A DNA stretch of 25,714 nucleotides, from the NCBI GenBank assembly GCA_015680685.1, contig MNCI01037820.1, positions 1,007,353-1,033,066 of the forward strand, given 5' to 3'. Origin of the DNA: Gnetum montanum (taxonomy: Eukaryota; Streptophyta; Gnetopsida; Gnetales; Gnetaceae). This document shows positions 10,880 to 19,701 of this stretch, piece by piece. Position numbers and translations under genes: made by a program. Positions within the stretch are counted from its first letter, which is position 1, and every line of letters begins with the position of its first letter. The notes under the pieces were generated by a model that made no database searches, was not told the DNA's origin, and saw only the letters and a program-made list of their open reading frames with translations.

Positions 10880-11090
10880 TTAAGAAATTTGTTATTTAGC
10901 TCTGCGGTGAAGCCCGATAAACTAAGAAATTTATTTGGTTCTACGCTGGGAAATCAAGATTGTAAATTAAAAAATTTGTTTGGTTCTACAGTGCTAAATC
11001 TGTACATTTGCCAATGCTCCACTAGTTCCTTTGGTTTCTAATTTCTGAGGTTTATTAAAAACTTTCTTTGGTTCTACGGGGTAAATTTAC
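10880..11090 (+). repeat. Four diverged copies of a TTTGGTTCTAC repeat
   Basis: Units begin near 10880, 10923, 10967 and 11053. Each has the form TTAARAAATTT-N-TTTGGTTCTAC-GGTG/GGGG-AAATC, with the first copy the most diverged. Spacing is irregular (about 43, 44 and 86 bp). The open frame at 10844-11041 that crosses these units is a by-product of the repeat (LFGST-type repeats) and I do not treat it as a gene. Confidence 0.6.
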
Positions 11091-11870
11091 ACATTTCTTA
11101 ATCATCAACTGAATGCACCTTTTCCCCTTTTCCTTTAGTTTTTTGGATTTTAGAAATTAGAAAATTTTACTCTAGAACTTTAGTCAATTCTACTACAATA
11201 AGTTTGCCAATGATTTATTGAATACACTTTTTTCTTTGATCTATTGGATTTTAGAAGATGCTAAACCTAGTCTAATTTAAGAATCTCACAAGTCAACATC
11301 TCAATAGTTTCATGCTTGAGCAATCGCTTGAACCAAACACTCCCTAAAACATGTTGGCTCAAATGGTTTTTAATATGTTAAGAAAACTAAAAACTACTCT
11401 AGTTAAGAAGATCAATTCAATTATTAAAATTCAGCTTGCATGCTAATTGATTAGATTTTAATCCAAGAAGAAAAGATAGTACAATTTGGATGAGAAAAGG
11501 CAATCAATTTTACTCCAAGTAAAAAGTTAGTACAATTTGTATGAAAAGAAACAAACCTTTTCTTTCTTAGCCCAAGTTGCACTAACATCTCTAAGTCTCT
11601 ATTAGATGTTATGTTGACTTCAAAATTTATAGTTTATAGTTGAATAACCCCGGAGAGATTGATTTTTCAAAGTTCGAAAAAATATAGACAAAAACATATT
11701 TAGTTAAAATGAATAAAAAGGACATTCAAGATTTAAGTGTTAATGTTAATTTGCCTCTTAATAAAAGTGAATGACAAAAGATTTTATATAGTCAACCCAT
11801 AATGAAATCAATAATGCTCAAAAACCCATAGGGTAAGGTAATGATTAAGAACAACACAGCACCCCTATGA
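11091..11870. other. No gene recognised
   Basis: AT-rich intergenic sequence with no open frame or RNA gene visible. Confidence 0.4.
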
Positions 11871-11946
11871 TTTCAAATCATTCCATTTAGTAAAATATTG
11901 TTTAAGGATCCTTTCAAATCATTCCTTTTAGTAAAATATTCTTTAA
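11871..11946 (+). repeat. Tandem duplication, about 41-bp unit
   Basis: TTCAAATCATTCC followed by TTTAGTAAAATATT and TTTAA occurs at 11871-11905 and again at 11912-11946, with only a few differences. Confidence 0.8.
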
Positions 11947-12173
11947 AAGTTTGTTTTATGAAAAGAAAATAATATCCCTCCACACCACTTCCAAAATTTT
12001 GAAACATAATATTTAGTTTTCAATCAAATCATAATTAAGTTTCAAAAATTCCATAGGAGAAATGGCGATATCTAAACTCAATCCACAGTTTTCATAAACA
12101 AATAATACAAGATTGTAGTTTAAGATAATTTTTTAATTCCTTTTAAATAAAGTCAGCAAAAAACAATTTTTAA

Positions 12174-12276
12174 TCATAGAAAATCAGAGACAAATTTCCA
12201 ATATTCAAGGATCAAAAATTTTGGTCATAGAAAATCATAGAAACAAATTTCCAATATTCAAGGATAAAAAATTCTG
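12174..12276 (+). repeat. Tandem duplication, about 51-bp unit
   Basis: The segment TCATAGAAAATCA..GA..CAAATTTCCAATATTCAAGGAT..AAAAATT is present at 12174-12223 and again at 12225-12276, nearly identical. This suggests a local slippage duplication younger than most repeats in the window. Confidence 0.85.
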
Positions 12277-12960
12277 GGCTAGTTATAGGGAAAGATTTTA
12301 AGGGTGCCTTCACCCCTTTATAAGACCCAACTTCCATATGTCATTTTTTAAATCCCCAAACCATTAAATTAAAATGTATGGGAAACTTTCTCTTACCTGA
12401 TAGATCCTGAATCATGGTCTATGCATATGCAACATAAACTTATTCAGTTTCAGCCTCAGTGATCAAGGGTCCTAGAGTGTAAAAACAGAAAAAGGGATAA
12501 ACCTCAAGTCCTTGATGCATTACAAAATTCAAGGCTAAATAACTGTTACAAGTTGAAACCTATTTCATAATTATTATTATTATTTTCATTATTTGTTCCT
12601 GCGTTTGGACTGTTAGGCATATAAATTTCAACATAGTTGCCTCCAACCCTAGTCATCAAGCAAACCTCAAATACCATTTGAAATTGCATAAATGCTATAT
12701 AACATTAGGAAAAACTTCATAGAAAACTAGATGGCACAAACCCACTGTAAATCAATAAAATCAAAGATTCAAAGGGAATATATACGCAACCATGAAACTA
12801 CCACACATGGAGCAGTTTTAGAACAATTAAGAAGCCAATCATGTGCAGGGTATAGAAAGAGAAAGGTTCATGCTTCGAAATGTCCAAAAGAGGGGGAAAA
12901 AGAACGAGTATGCAAATTCTTTTAAAAAAAATTGAAAGTTTAAACTGGTAAAACTAACTT
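12277..12960. other. Intergenic, 3' of RFC2
   Basis: This is the downstream side of the RFC2 gene. A plus-strand open run at 12731-12925 has no recognisable content and no partner exon, so it is not called. An ATT microsatellite is present near 12570-12590. No canonical AATAAA was seen on the minus strand close to the RFC2 stop, so the polyadenylation site is undetermined. Confidence 0.45.
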
Positions 12961-13078
12961 CAGAAGCAACGGTTTAAACAATAATAAATTTTAAGTAGGG
13001 ACACAAACCTGTGTTTGGCTTGAATTAGAAGCAAGACATATGACATTTGTACATGGGCACAAAAATACAAAATTATTA

Positions 13079-16000
13079 TTACAGGGGTTTGGCGTTTTCT
13101 CGAACTATAGACAATTTCGCAAGAAGACCGCATAATTGAAGTAATGAGCCAACTCCATCCGATATTCTCATATGCGCAAAACCAGTTTCCTGAAAACAAT
13201 TTCAAGATTTCAAAGTGGGAGTAATAAAAATGTATGAAAAATGTTATATATCATCGTAAATGTTATAAAATTACCTTTATAAATTCTAGCTTTAAATATT
13301 CTGGCATGTCATAGTTTTTAATCACCCTGAACAATGTTGTGATGATATCAGTGGCTGAATAACCAAGATCATACAGCCCTTTTAAACGAGAACATGCTTC
13401 ATCAAATTTGCCTTCCAGTACATCTTTTACCATATTCTTGACATGAAGAGGATGAGGCTGATCACAAACCTGCAAGCTTTGCCTTGTCACGTATGAAAAC
13501 TAAAACAAGCTTTAACAAAGATTTTAAACAACGTACATTGCTTCTTTGGCCATTTTGAAATTTCATAAAAGATAAACAATCACCTTGAAAACATTCTCTT
13601 GATTCACGAAATTAAATCCACTGTGTGTGGCCTGTAAGTTATTCAAAGCTTGCCTCATATCTCCATCAGCAGTGAAGACAATGGCTTCAAGACCTTCAGG
13701 TACGTAGGCTACCTAGAGTAAGGACAGAAACCACAGTTAAAGCAAAGTAATATGAAAGAACACACGAGAGCACAAATAAGTTCAAAATCACACAAATCCA
13801 GTAACATCACATTTTTAGAAAATAAAAATATTACCTGATTAACACAATGAATACCTTTATGACAGACAATAAACACAGGAATTTAAAAATTCAAGTCACA
13901 GGTAATAGCATTGATATTGGATACTTGGTAACACATGCATGATTATCTACACCTGGGAGAATGGATGACTAATGTTGTACTGCAAGAGGTCTAGCATTTC
14001 AGAATTTTTGAGGGCTTACACAATTAGAGAGCTTAACCAAACCAATTTAATAAAACCACAAACTTTCTAGTAAACTTTCTGAAGTATCATCATCATCATC
14101 CTAGCCTTGTCCCAACAAACTGGGGTCAGCTAAAACTTTCTGGAGCATCAAGTTTAAAATAAAAAGTTGAACACCAGAGAATTCCATCTGTTACTATCCA
14201 TGAAAGGAAATGTTGGTGTTAACAATGTTATCTTTAGATGTTTGTAGAAGCAAAAGTACCTCAATTTCTATGTAAACTGCTAAATACATCAAACAGATCT
14301 ACAGATCTAAAATAACAGTCCCAATCTAAGCTTTACAACCAATAACATAATCATATTACCTGCTCAAAACAAAGATAAAAGAAGAAATGAATGTTCAATG
14401 TTGAATATACCTAAACACCAAAATTGATCCATTAAAAAGCCATGGTTCAGCAGTTCTCGCAAAAAAATAATATAAGCACAAAGTGTAAAATATCCCAAGA
14501 AAAGTAGATTGACTACAAAATCTATATGAAACACTAACGCTTAGTTTAGAGATGTCTGCATCAGCAAACTACACAACTAGCTCAAAGAATACATTATTTA
14601 GAGCTTTGTAAACGATACCATCATACCAACAACTCTTATTAGGTTTTCCACACAACTAATACATGATCTAAAGGAAATTTGAAACCAAAGCTTTCTGCAA
14701 GATGGAAGCCATAACTCTTGCCAAACAAGCCACAATTCATTGACTAAACACAAGGATAATCAGTAGTTTGGAAGAATTACAGGAATTGCGCCCCAGCAAG
14801 ACCACAGCATGCTTAGCAACAAATAAACCTTTACGGACAGTATTTAATGTTGAGGGTCGGCATTGTATATCTGATATTAGCAGATAAGAAATCAATCTTA
14901 AATACGAACAAAACACCTGCTCTTGCTTGCTGATATTGAAATTAGGAAGATGCATTGGTTGCACTGTTTTGTAAGGAAATATGTGATATGGTGTTCATCA
15001 GAAAATGAAAAAAGAAAGTGGAAAACATATCATACTTGCACACAGAACAAAGATTGCAGCAGCTATATCATAACAATATCAGGTTGTTCAAATGATATTT
15101 GAAGGAAATTGAGTTTCTACATTTGTAGATGCCCTACTCAACTCCAACCTAAGTATAACTTAACACGGAAACTACATGGCACGAGTGGAAGTTGACCCCA
15201 TAACTTGGTAAGCCAAACTCTAAAGGCTCCTCTAACAAGCAAAACCCCTTGGAACAATTTTCTTGGCTACTAAAGTTGAGCTTATGGTAGATGAACATCT
15301 AGAAAACCGTTTTGGACAAAGAACTGCAAAGAAACATTTATTTTTCTTGATGGAACTCTGTCAAAAAGAACCCTCTTTACCAAGTTATAAGCAGTAAAAA
15401 TAAAAACCAAGTCAGTGGAGCTTGTCCGTTTGTTTTATTGATGATTATGTTACTTTTCCCAATCCAAAAGCTACTAATGCTATTTATGTTAATCTCGGCT
15501 TCTTGTCCTTTTCAAGATAAAACCATGATTTCTCCAATTTAGTTACTTCTACTAAGTACCGCAGTCGTAGAAACTTACAAGTTTGCAACTAAAAGCAAAA
15601 TGGCAGTCTAGTAGCATTTTCGATTTTAAGTTGACAAAAATTGAGGGAAAAAGCGTAGCCAGAATATACCTTTTCCTCTTGGACAACGTACATGATCCGT
15701 TTAAGTATATCCTGATCTGACAGCCTGCTGTAACGAACAATGGCACATCTACTCTGAATCGGTTCAATAATTTTGGAAGAAGTGTTGCAAGCAAAAGCAA
15801 ATCTTGTAGTGTTAGAATAGATTTCCATGGTTCGTCTCAGTGCTTGCTGGGCACCGCTGGTCATACTAAATTCCAGAAAATAACGACACAAAGGACACTG
15901 TTAAAATCCTGCTACAACATGCAACACCTTCAACACTTTGAAACGCAACAATAGAACCTTGGAAACAATGTATCTATGGCAACCAACAAATTAAGATGAA

Positions 16001-16712
16001 AAGAAAAGCTGAAAATGCAGACAAAAACTGTTCTTTCTTGAAAATTGAAACATAGGTATCCAACTTATCTATTAACAGAAGTTAATAACAACAACTGACT
16101 CGAAAATGAATTTTCTTGCAAATAAGGGCTTTGCGAGAGCACCTATCAGCTTCATCGAGGATAATAATTTTGTGTCGACCCGGGGGCAAGTTAACCTTCT
16201 GCTGTGCAAAATTCTTTATCCTGTTTCTTACAACGTCGATCCCCCTAAAACATCCAACAGGGCATTGCAACAAAAATTTGCAGCGCATTATAACCAACAA
16301 CAGAAAACATTTTCTGCAAAAAAAAAATTTAAAAGAAGGGCAAGAACCTGTCGTCGGAGGCGTTCAGCTCCATGACTGCAACTTTGACATCAGGGCCAAG
16401 CAGCTCGTGGGCAAGCGCCAGTACACTCGTGGTTTTTCCCGTGCCAGGGGGACCCTATCTCAGAGAAAGATTCACCAATGATTTCCGTTAGAGAGTGAAA
16501 CACCGTCGCCAAAAAGCTTCAGCAAAAATTCGTAGCATAGCGGGAAAATGAGGGATAAATACTGCTAAGATGAGATTGGGCATGTTCCCGTCTCTAGCAA
16601 TGACTTGAAGCCTGGAAACGGCCTCTTCGTTGCCAACAATGTCAGCAATCTTTGTGGGTCTGTACTTCTCCACCCATGGCAAGTCTCCGGCGTCAAGCAT
16701 CCCCGACTCCAT
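13079..16712 (-). CDS. RFC2: Replication factor C subunit 2 (clamp-loader small subunit), 7 exons
   Basis: Exons (minus strand): 16563-16712, 16348-16454, 16143-16244, 15670-15865, 13584-13712, 13275-13469, 13079-13189. All six introns are GT-AG (phases 0,2,2,0,0,0). The exons join to 990 nt, 329 residues plus TAA, with no internal stop, close to the plant family length of about 330. Visible motifs: LPWVEKYRP (11-19), Walker A GPPGTGKT (51-58), NASDDRG (81-87), Walker B ILDEAD (114-119) followed by [12 protein letters not shown], the SRC arginine-finger motif (158-160), [11 protein letters not shown], and the C-terminal collar domain ending AKPL. The product is the AAA+ subunit of nuclear RFC that loads PCNA onto primed DNA (human RFC2/RFC40, yeast Rfc4 equivalent). 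The start is secure: a TGA lies in frame 27 nt upstream, before a run of Ala codons. Intron 4 is long (1957 nt). No sign of decay. Confidence 0.96.
13713..15669 (-). other. RFC2 intron 4 (1957 nt)
   Basis: The flanking exons join precisely (...EEK | VAYVPEG...), with GT at 15669-15668 and AG at 13714-13713. Open runs inside it, such as 14737-14964, are not coding. It holds one short repeat fragment at 14086-14131. Otherwise nothing was recognised. Confidence 0.85.
14086..14131 (+). repeat. Short fragment of a widespread plant repeat tail
   Basis: An ATC trinucleotide run is followed by CTAGCCTTGTCCCAA and CTGGGGTCAGCT. This resembles the (ATC)n-AAGCCTTGTCCCAACTNNGTTGGGGTCGGCT segment that occurs in many plant UTRs and introns and is linked to non-LTR retroelement tails. 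Family assignment is from memory and tentative. Confidence 0.4.
16540..16548 (-). promoter_or_regulatory. Canonical E2F site in RFC2 intron 1
   Basis: TTTTCCCGC on the minus strand (gene sense), 15 nt inside intron 1. TTTCCCGC is the plant E2F consensus, and RFC subunits are known S-phase, E2F-regulated genes. That the site is used here is inference. Confidence 0.55.
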
Positions 16713-16739
16713 TGCCGCTGCTGCTGCTGCTGCTGCTCA
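16713..16739 (-). repeat. GCA/GCG trinucleotide run in the RFC2 leader
   Basis: Eight Ala-type triplets (six GCA, one GCG, one GCA) directly precede the ATG in the same frame, and a TGA precedes them. They are thus untranslated unless initiation is non-canonical. This is a short, possibly length-variable microsatellite in the 5' UTR. Confidence 0.8.
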
Positions 16740-16882
16740 ACACCGGAAATTTTTGGAGGGAATGTATTTGTGGCAACTGCTCGTGCCCAGGCTCGTTTAT
16801 TGGAAACAGCAATCTGGTTACTCGCTTTCGTTTTAACTTCACATGAGGAACTGAATTTCCCGGAACATCCTTGCCCCTTTGG
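16740..16882 (-). promoter_or_regulatory. RFC2 5' UTR / proximal promoter region
   Basis: This is the only GC-balanced non-repeat sequence between the start codon and the upstream foldback repeat, so the core promoter probably lies here. No clear TATA box was seen, which would suit a housekeeping replication gene. Confidence 0.4.
16856..16863 (+). promoter_or_regulatory. E2F-like element upstream of RFC2
   Basis: TTTCCCGG fits the degenerate E2F pattern WTTSSCSS and lies 144 nt upstream of the RFC2 start codon. It is weaker than the intron 1 site. Confidence 0.35.
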
Positions 16883-17332
16883 CCAATTGAATTTGGTAGA
16901 ATTTGCTATCTTTCATAGCAATTTCAGCTAAATTGTAAACCAATTTCGCTTAAACGAAAAGCAATAAAATTAAATCAATTTTGCTTAAGATATAATTTAA
17001 ATATGCTTTTTGATGTAATTAACTTCATTCACAATTTAAACCACAAATTTATCCAAAGTTGCAATCATAAATTTATCCAAAGTTGTTGAAGCAAAACATG
17101 TATGGATTTGAAATCTTTTCTTAATCGGCAACTTTAGATAAATTTGTATTTTTAACTATACAAGTAAATGATTTCATATAAAAGCAAATTTGAACTATGC
17201 CTTAAGCAAACTTAATATCAAACAGGAGCAAAATTGGTATACATTTAACTTAAATATCTTTTCACTTTAAGAATTTAGTTTACAAATGAACAAAATTGCT
17301 ATTAAACACAAGGAATTCAATTTACCAATTGA
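16883..17332. mobile_element. Foldback / MITE-like inverted repeat
   Basis: The left arm (16891 to about 17090) is imperfectly complementary to the right arm (about 17120-17324). Matching words are ATAGCAATTT, TGTAAACYAAWTTC, TTTTGCTTAAG and ACAAATTTATCYAAAGTTGC, in order in both arms. An 8-bp direct repeat, CCAATTGA, lies at both outer ends (16883-16890 and 17325-17332) and could be the target duplication. It is nearly palindromic, which weakens that reading. No transposase is encoded. The element lies about 170 bp upstream of the RFC2 start codon. It resembles a hAT-type MITE by duplication length, but the superfamily is a guess. Confidence 0.65.
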
Positions 17333-17549
17333 GTATTAATTCAACCCTTGTAGGATAGTTTGGAGTGGAGACTCCTTACACAAGAATTAACCTTGTTTTA
17401 TGTTCCATGGATCTTTTATTTTGTTTTAGCCTATCTTACTTTTAAAAAGATTCAATCTACCTTCTCTATGCTTGGAACAACGCAAGCGTGTTGATACTAG
17501 GGTTTGAACCTTGTATATTATACTGTAGAACTTCTTTATAAACAATGAG
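17333..17549. other. No gene recognised
   Basis: AT-rich sequence. A GGTTTGAACC word near 17503 resembles a polymerase III B box, but no A box lies at the proper distance upstream. Confidence 0.35.
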
Positions 17550-17690
17550 TTGTTAACCTAGTGGTATAAGTCTTAACTTGGTAAACCCAAATCATAAGAT
17601 CAATTTTATGAGGTAGCACTAAGTTATAAACTTTTATAAATCTGGGGGTGTATGTATGTTCAAATATTTTGGGTTCTAACACCCCAAACT
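17550..17690 (+). repeat. tRNA/SINE-like remnant (tentative)
   Basis: TAACCTAGTGGTATAAG resembles a polymerase III A box (TGGCNNAGTGG). GGGTTCTAACACC near 17676 resembles a B box, but the spacing of about 110 bp is far too long for a tRNA. A decayed SINE or chance similarity are both possible. Confidence 0.2.
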
Positions 17691-17759
17691 TCTTTATAAA
17701 AATTTTTTATATTACCAAGTAAAAAAAAGTGCATTCAATCATACTAATATTAGGTAACT

Positions 17760-18040
17760 TGAGTCATGGTAGAGTAAAAGCAACACCAAAAAACACAAAG
17801 TTCACCTTTAAAGATGCTAGTGGGAGACCTAACTATGGCTACAAAACAAGAGCAAACAAGGAAAAAAATGGGTAGGATGTTGTTACAAATAGTGTCGCAT
17901 GGGTAGCCAATGATGTCTACAATGATGACAAGTGTCCTAGGGCCATGGCTTGCTACTTCAATGAGGACCACAATCTAGTTGAAGGCATGATGGTTGAGTA
18001 TGTTGTTGATCCAAAAGGGCCTTGTTGCACATCTCAATAC
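17760..18040 (+). pseudogene. Decayed reading frame of unknown family
   Basis: One plus-strand frame runs from about 17775 to 18040 with a single stop (TAG near 17872). It gives protein-like text such as FKDASGRPNYGYKT, VAWVANDVYNDDKCPRAM and YFNEDHNLVEGM. I do not recognise the family. Its lack of low-complexity bias and the single stop suggest a former coding sequence, perhaps the end of the retroelement interior upstream of the LTR-like block at 18281. Confidence 0.35.
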
Positions 18041-18262
18041 TTATGATGGCCCAAGATGTATTCTTGGCAAGGAAGCACATCCTATTGGTCATCTAAAATA
18101 GTGAGATTGGTGATGATGTTAATCAACTTCATTGATACCTAGAACCCAGAGGAACCTAATGAATCATCAAAAACCTAGATTTCCTAGGACCAACATCAAT
18201 GTGAGTGTGTTTGGTAGGTGGAGTATGGGTAATAGTATGCAGAGGATTGAGAATTTACTTAG

Positions 18263-18280
18263 GGGTGAGTAAGTGGGGGT
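18263..18280 (+). other. Polypurine-tract-like sequence
   Basis: A purine-rich run ending AAGTGGGGGT directly precedes TGTTAAGACT at 18281, as a 3' polypurine tract precedes a 3' LTR. The evidence is positional only. Confidence 0.4.
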
Positions 18281-19040
18281 TGTTAAGACTAGGTGATGGT
18301 GGGGATAGGTGGCAAGGATGAGGGCAAGATGAAGCAAGGCCTAGGTGATAAATCGCTTAATATTCATTAACTACAAATTTGTAGTTACAATATGATATTG
18401 TAACTACGATATCATAGGTTAATCTATGATGTTATAGATAGGATGTAACTGGGCATAGTCATGCCTATAAATTTAGGTCCACTATTATGACAAACTAAAT
18501 TTTGTTCACCCCTTAACTAGATTCTTGTAGTTTTGTTTTGTAAAATTTTAGTTAATTTGTAAATGTCTGCAATGTGATTATATGAGATCTTTATTTTAGT
18601 GAAGTAGACCTAAACATTCCTCATGGATGGAAATAAAGATCGAAATTGTCCATAACCATTACAACATTCCACTTAGCTTAGATTTACTTTACATGCAATT
18701 TACTTTCAACTATCATTTACTTTTACTTATTATTTACATTTTCTCATGCAATTTACATTTATGATATATGTTAGTAATTTGGCAAAATAAGTATGACTAG
18801 TTTCAAGTGCAACATATAATCATTTAGCAAGCTAGGAGTAAGTTTGCTTAGTTCGCCTAGTAGCAAGTTGCTTAGTAATCCTAGTGGTGATTATANCTGA
18901 TAATCAAGGAACAAATGCTCATCGCACTTAGGCTAGATTAGATNATCTTATTTCCATTATTTCTTAGTCAATAGACTTAATACTTAATATTTAATTTACT
19001 AAAACTAAAATTAAAATGTTTTTTATTACATCTAGAGGCC
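18281..19040 (+). mobile_element. LTR-like block (copy E), plus strand
   Basis: It begins TGTTAAGACT after a polypurine-like tract. A palindrome cluster (18371-18413, including GATATC at 18408) is followed by a TATA box, CCTATAAATTT (18464-18474). An AATAAAGATCGAAATT segment (about 18630) corresponds to the AATAAAGATTRAGATT of copies B and C. Near 18900-18950 the GATAATCAAG...CACTTAGGCTAGATTAGAT segment matches the U5 part of copy B. It is therefore a distant relative of those LTRs. Ns at 18896 and 18944 lie in this shared segment. The 3' boundary is approximate and no target duplication was found. Confidence 0.6.
18371..18403. repeat. Two adjacent palindromes
   Basis: CTACAAATTTGTAG (18371-18384) is a perfect 14-bp palindrome. 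TTACAATAT-G-ATATTGTAA (18385-18403) is a perfect inverted repeat with a 1-base centre. They abut and are followed by CTACGATATCATAG, another near-palindrome. All lie upstream of the TATA box of the LTR-like block. Confidence 0.85.
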
Positions 19041-19257
19041 CTCATGATCTATTGGATAGAAGAAATATACATAGTATATGTAGCAAACACTTTATCAATA
19101 AAATTACCAAGTTTTCTTGGTGCTATTTCAAAAAGCTTAGTTAAACTATTAGCTACAATTTACCATTTTGTGGTGATTTTTCTCTATAATAGGACATTTC
19201 AAGAATATATGATGCTCATCTTCAATTATTCTTTGATTACATAAATGACATGTTCTC
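19041..19257 (-). pseudogene. LINE reverse transcriptase C-terminal zinc motif, fragment
   Basis: Minus-strand reading from 19256: RTCHLCNQRIIEDEHHIFLKCP, i.e. C-X2-C, an acidic EDE-HH block and a following Cys. This is the form of the zinc-binding domain after the RT of plant LINEs and RT-like pseudogenes. Downstream, after a frame change, KLGNFIDKVFATY also fits the C-terminal tail of that family. The fragment stops exactly at the LTR end at 19258, so the LTR element inserted into it. The upstream part of the LINE should lie beyond that element. Confidence 0.6.
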
Positions 19258-19692
19258 TGATGAGTGGCAAGGTACCCCTACACTCAACCATACGAATACG
19301 AGTGTTACATGCACGATCNAGCAGTAAATAAAAATTAAATAAATAAATAAACTAAGTGAATGCTGCAATGATGAAGTAATCTCAATCTTTATTGCTGGTC
19401 ATGTGCATGTCCAAGTACGTCACACTCGAATAAAGGATGTCGTACAATTACATTCACCACACCGCGGGCATACATTGGAAAATAATTCTATCTTTGGAGG
19501 GGTAAAACTGCCAGAGTTTCACTAAGGAACTAAACTATATTATGAAATAAGGGAGACCCGCCTCTTATTTATAGGACTGGCGACGGGCTGCGATATCGTG
19601 TATGTGATATTGTAGTAAAGGACACGATATCGCGTTTGGGCATGCGATATCGTGTATGCAATATCATGGTTGCCCCAAATGACATTTCATCA
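19258..19692 (-). mobile_element. LTR copy C (3' LTR), internally deleted
   Basis: Read on the minus strand it starts TGATGAAATG at 19692, directly after the polypurine tract GTGGGGGTA, and ends TTGCCACTCATCA at 19258. It matches copy B along its length except that about 400 bp are missing, corresponding to copy B 5792-6192. The junction contains an N (19319), so the deletion may be an assembly collapse. U3 carries three GATATC words (19592, 19626, 19646) plus variants, and the TATA box CCTATAAATA lies at 19566-19575. An AATAAAG signal is near 19390. The host sequence on the low side is the LINE fragment. Confidence 0.85.
19566..19575 (-). promoter_or_regulatory. TATA box of LTR copy C
   Basis: CCTATAAATA followed by AGAGGC, identical to copy B. 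The GATATC cluster lies at 19592-19665, immediately upstream. Confidence 0.7.
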
Positions 19693-19701
19693 TACCCCCA
19701 C
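19693..19701 (-). other. Polypurine tract
   Basis: GTGGGGGTA abuts the LTR start. The sequence before it (CTCGAGGACGATTTTTTATTCAG) has the CTCGAGGACGA... form that commonly precedes the polypurine tract of plant Ty3/gypsy elements. It marks where plus-strand DNA synthesis would have begun. Confidence 0.75.

Noticed and set aside
10844-11041. 65-codon plus-strand ORF with repeated LFGST text
   Set aside because: It is explained by the tandem TTTGGTTCTAC repeat and has no sign of selection as a protein.
12731-13205. Short ORFs near the RFC2 3' end (12731-12925 plus, 12960-13205 minus)
   Set aside because: The first has no recognisable content. The second is an out-of-frame reading of RFC2 exon 7, intron 6 and the 3' UTR.
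16106-16931. Several plus-strand ORFs of 60-120 codons over the RFC2 5' exons
   Set aside because: They are antisense shadows of RFC2 exons 1-3 and the leader. The minus strand gives a complete conserved protein.
17550-17690. tRNA gene
   Set aside because: The A-box-like and B-box-like words are about 110 bp apart and no cloverleaf can be drawn. Kept only as a weak SINE-like remnant.
19590-19670. CRISPR-like or satellite array in the GATATC cluster
   Set aside because: Units are short, irregular and alternate in orientation, and they sit in an LTR promoter of a eukaryotic genome.
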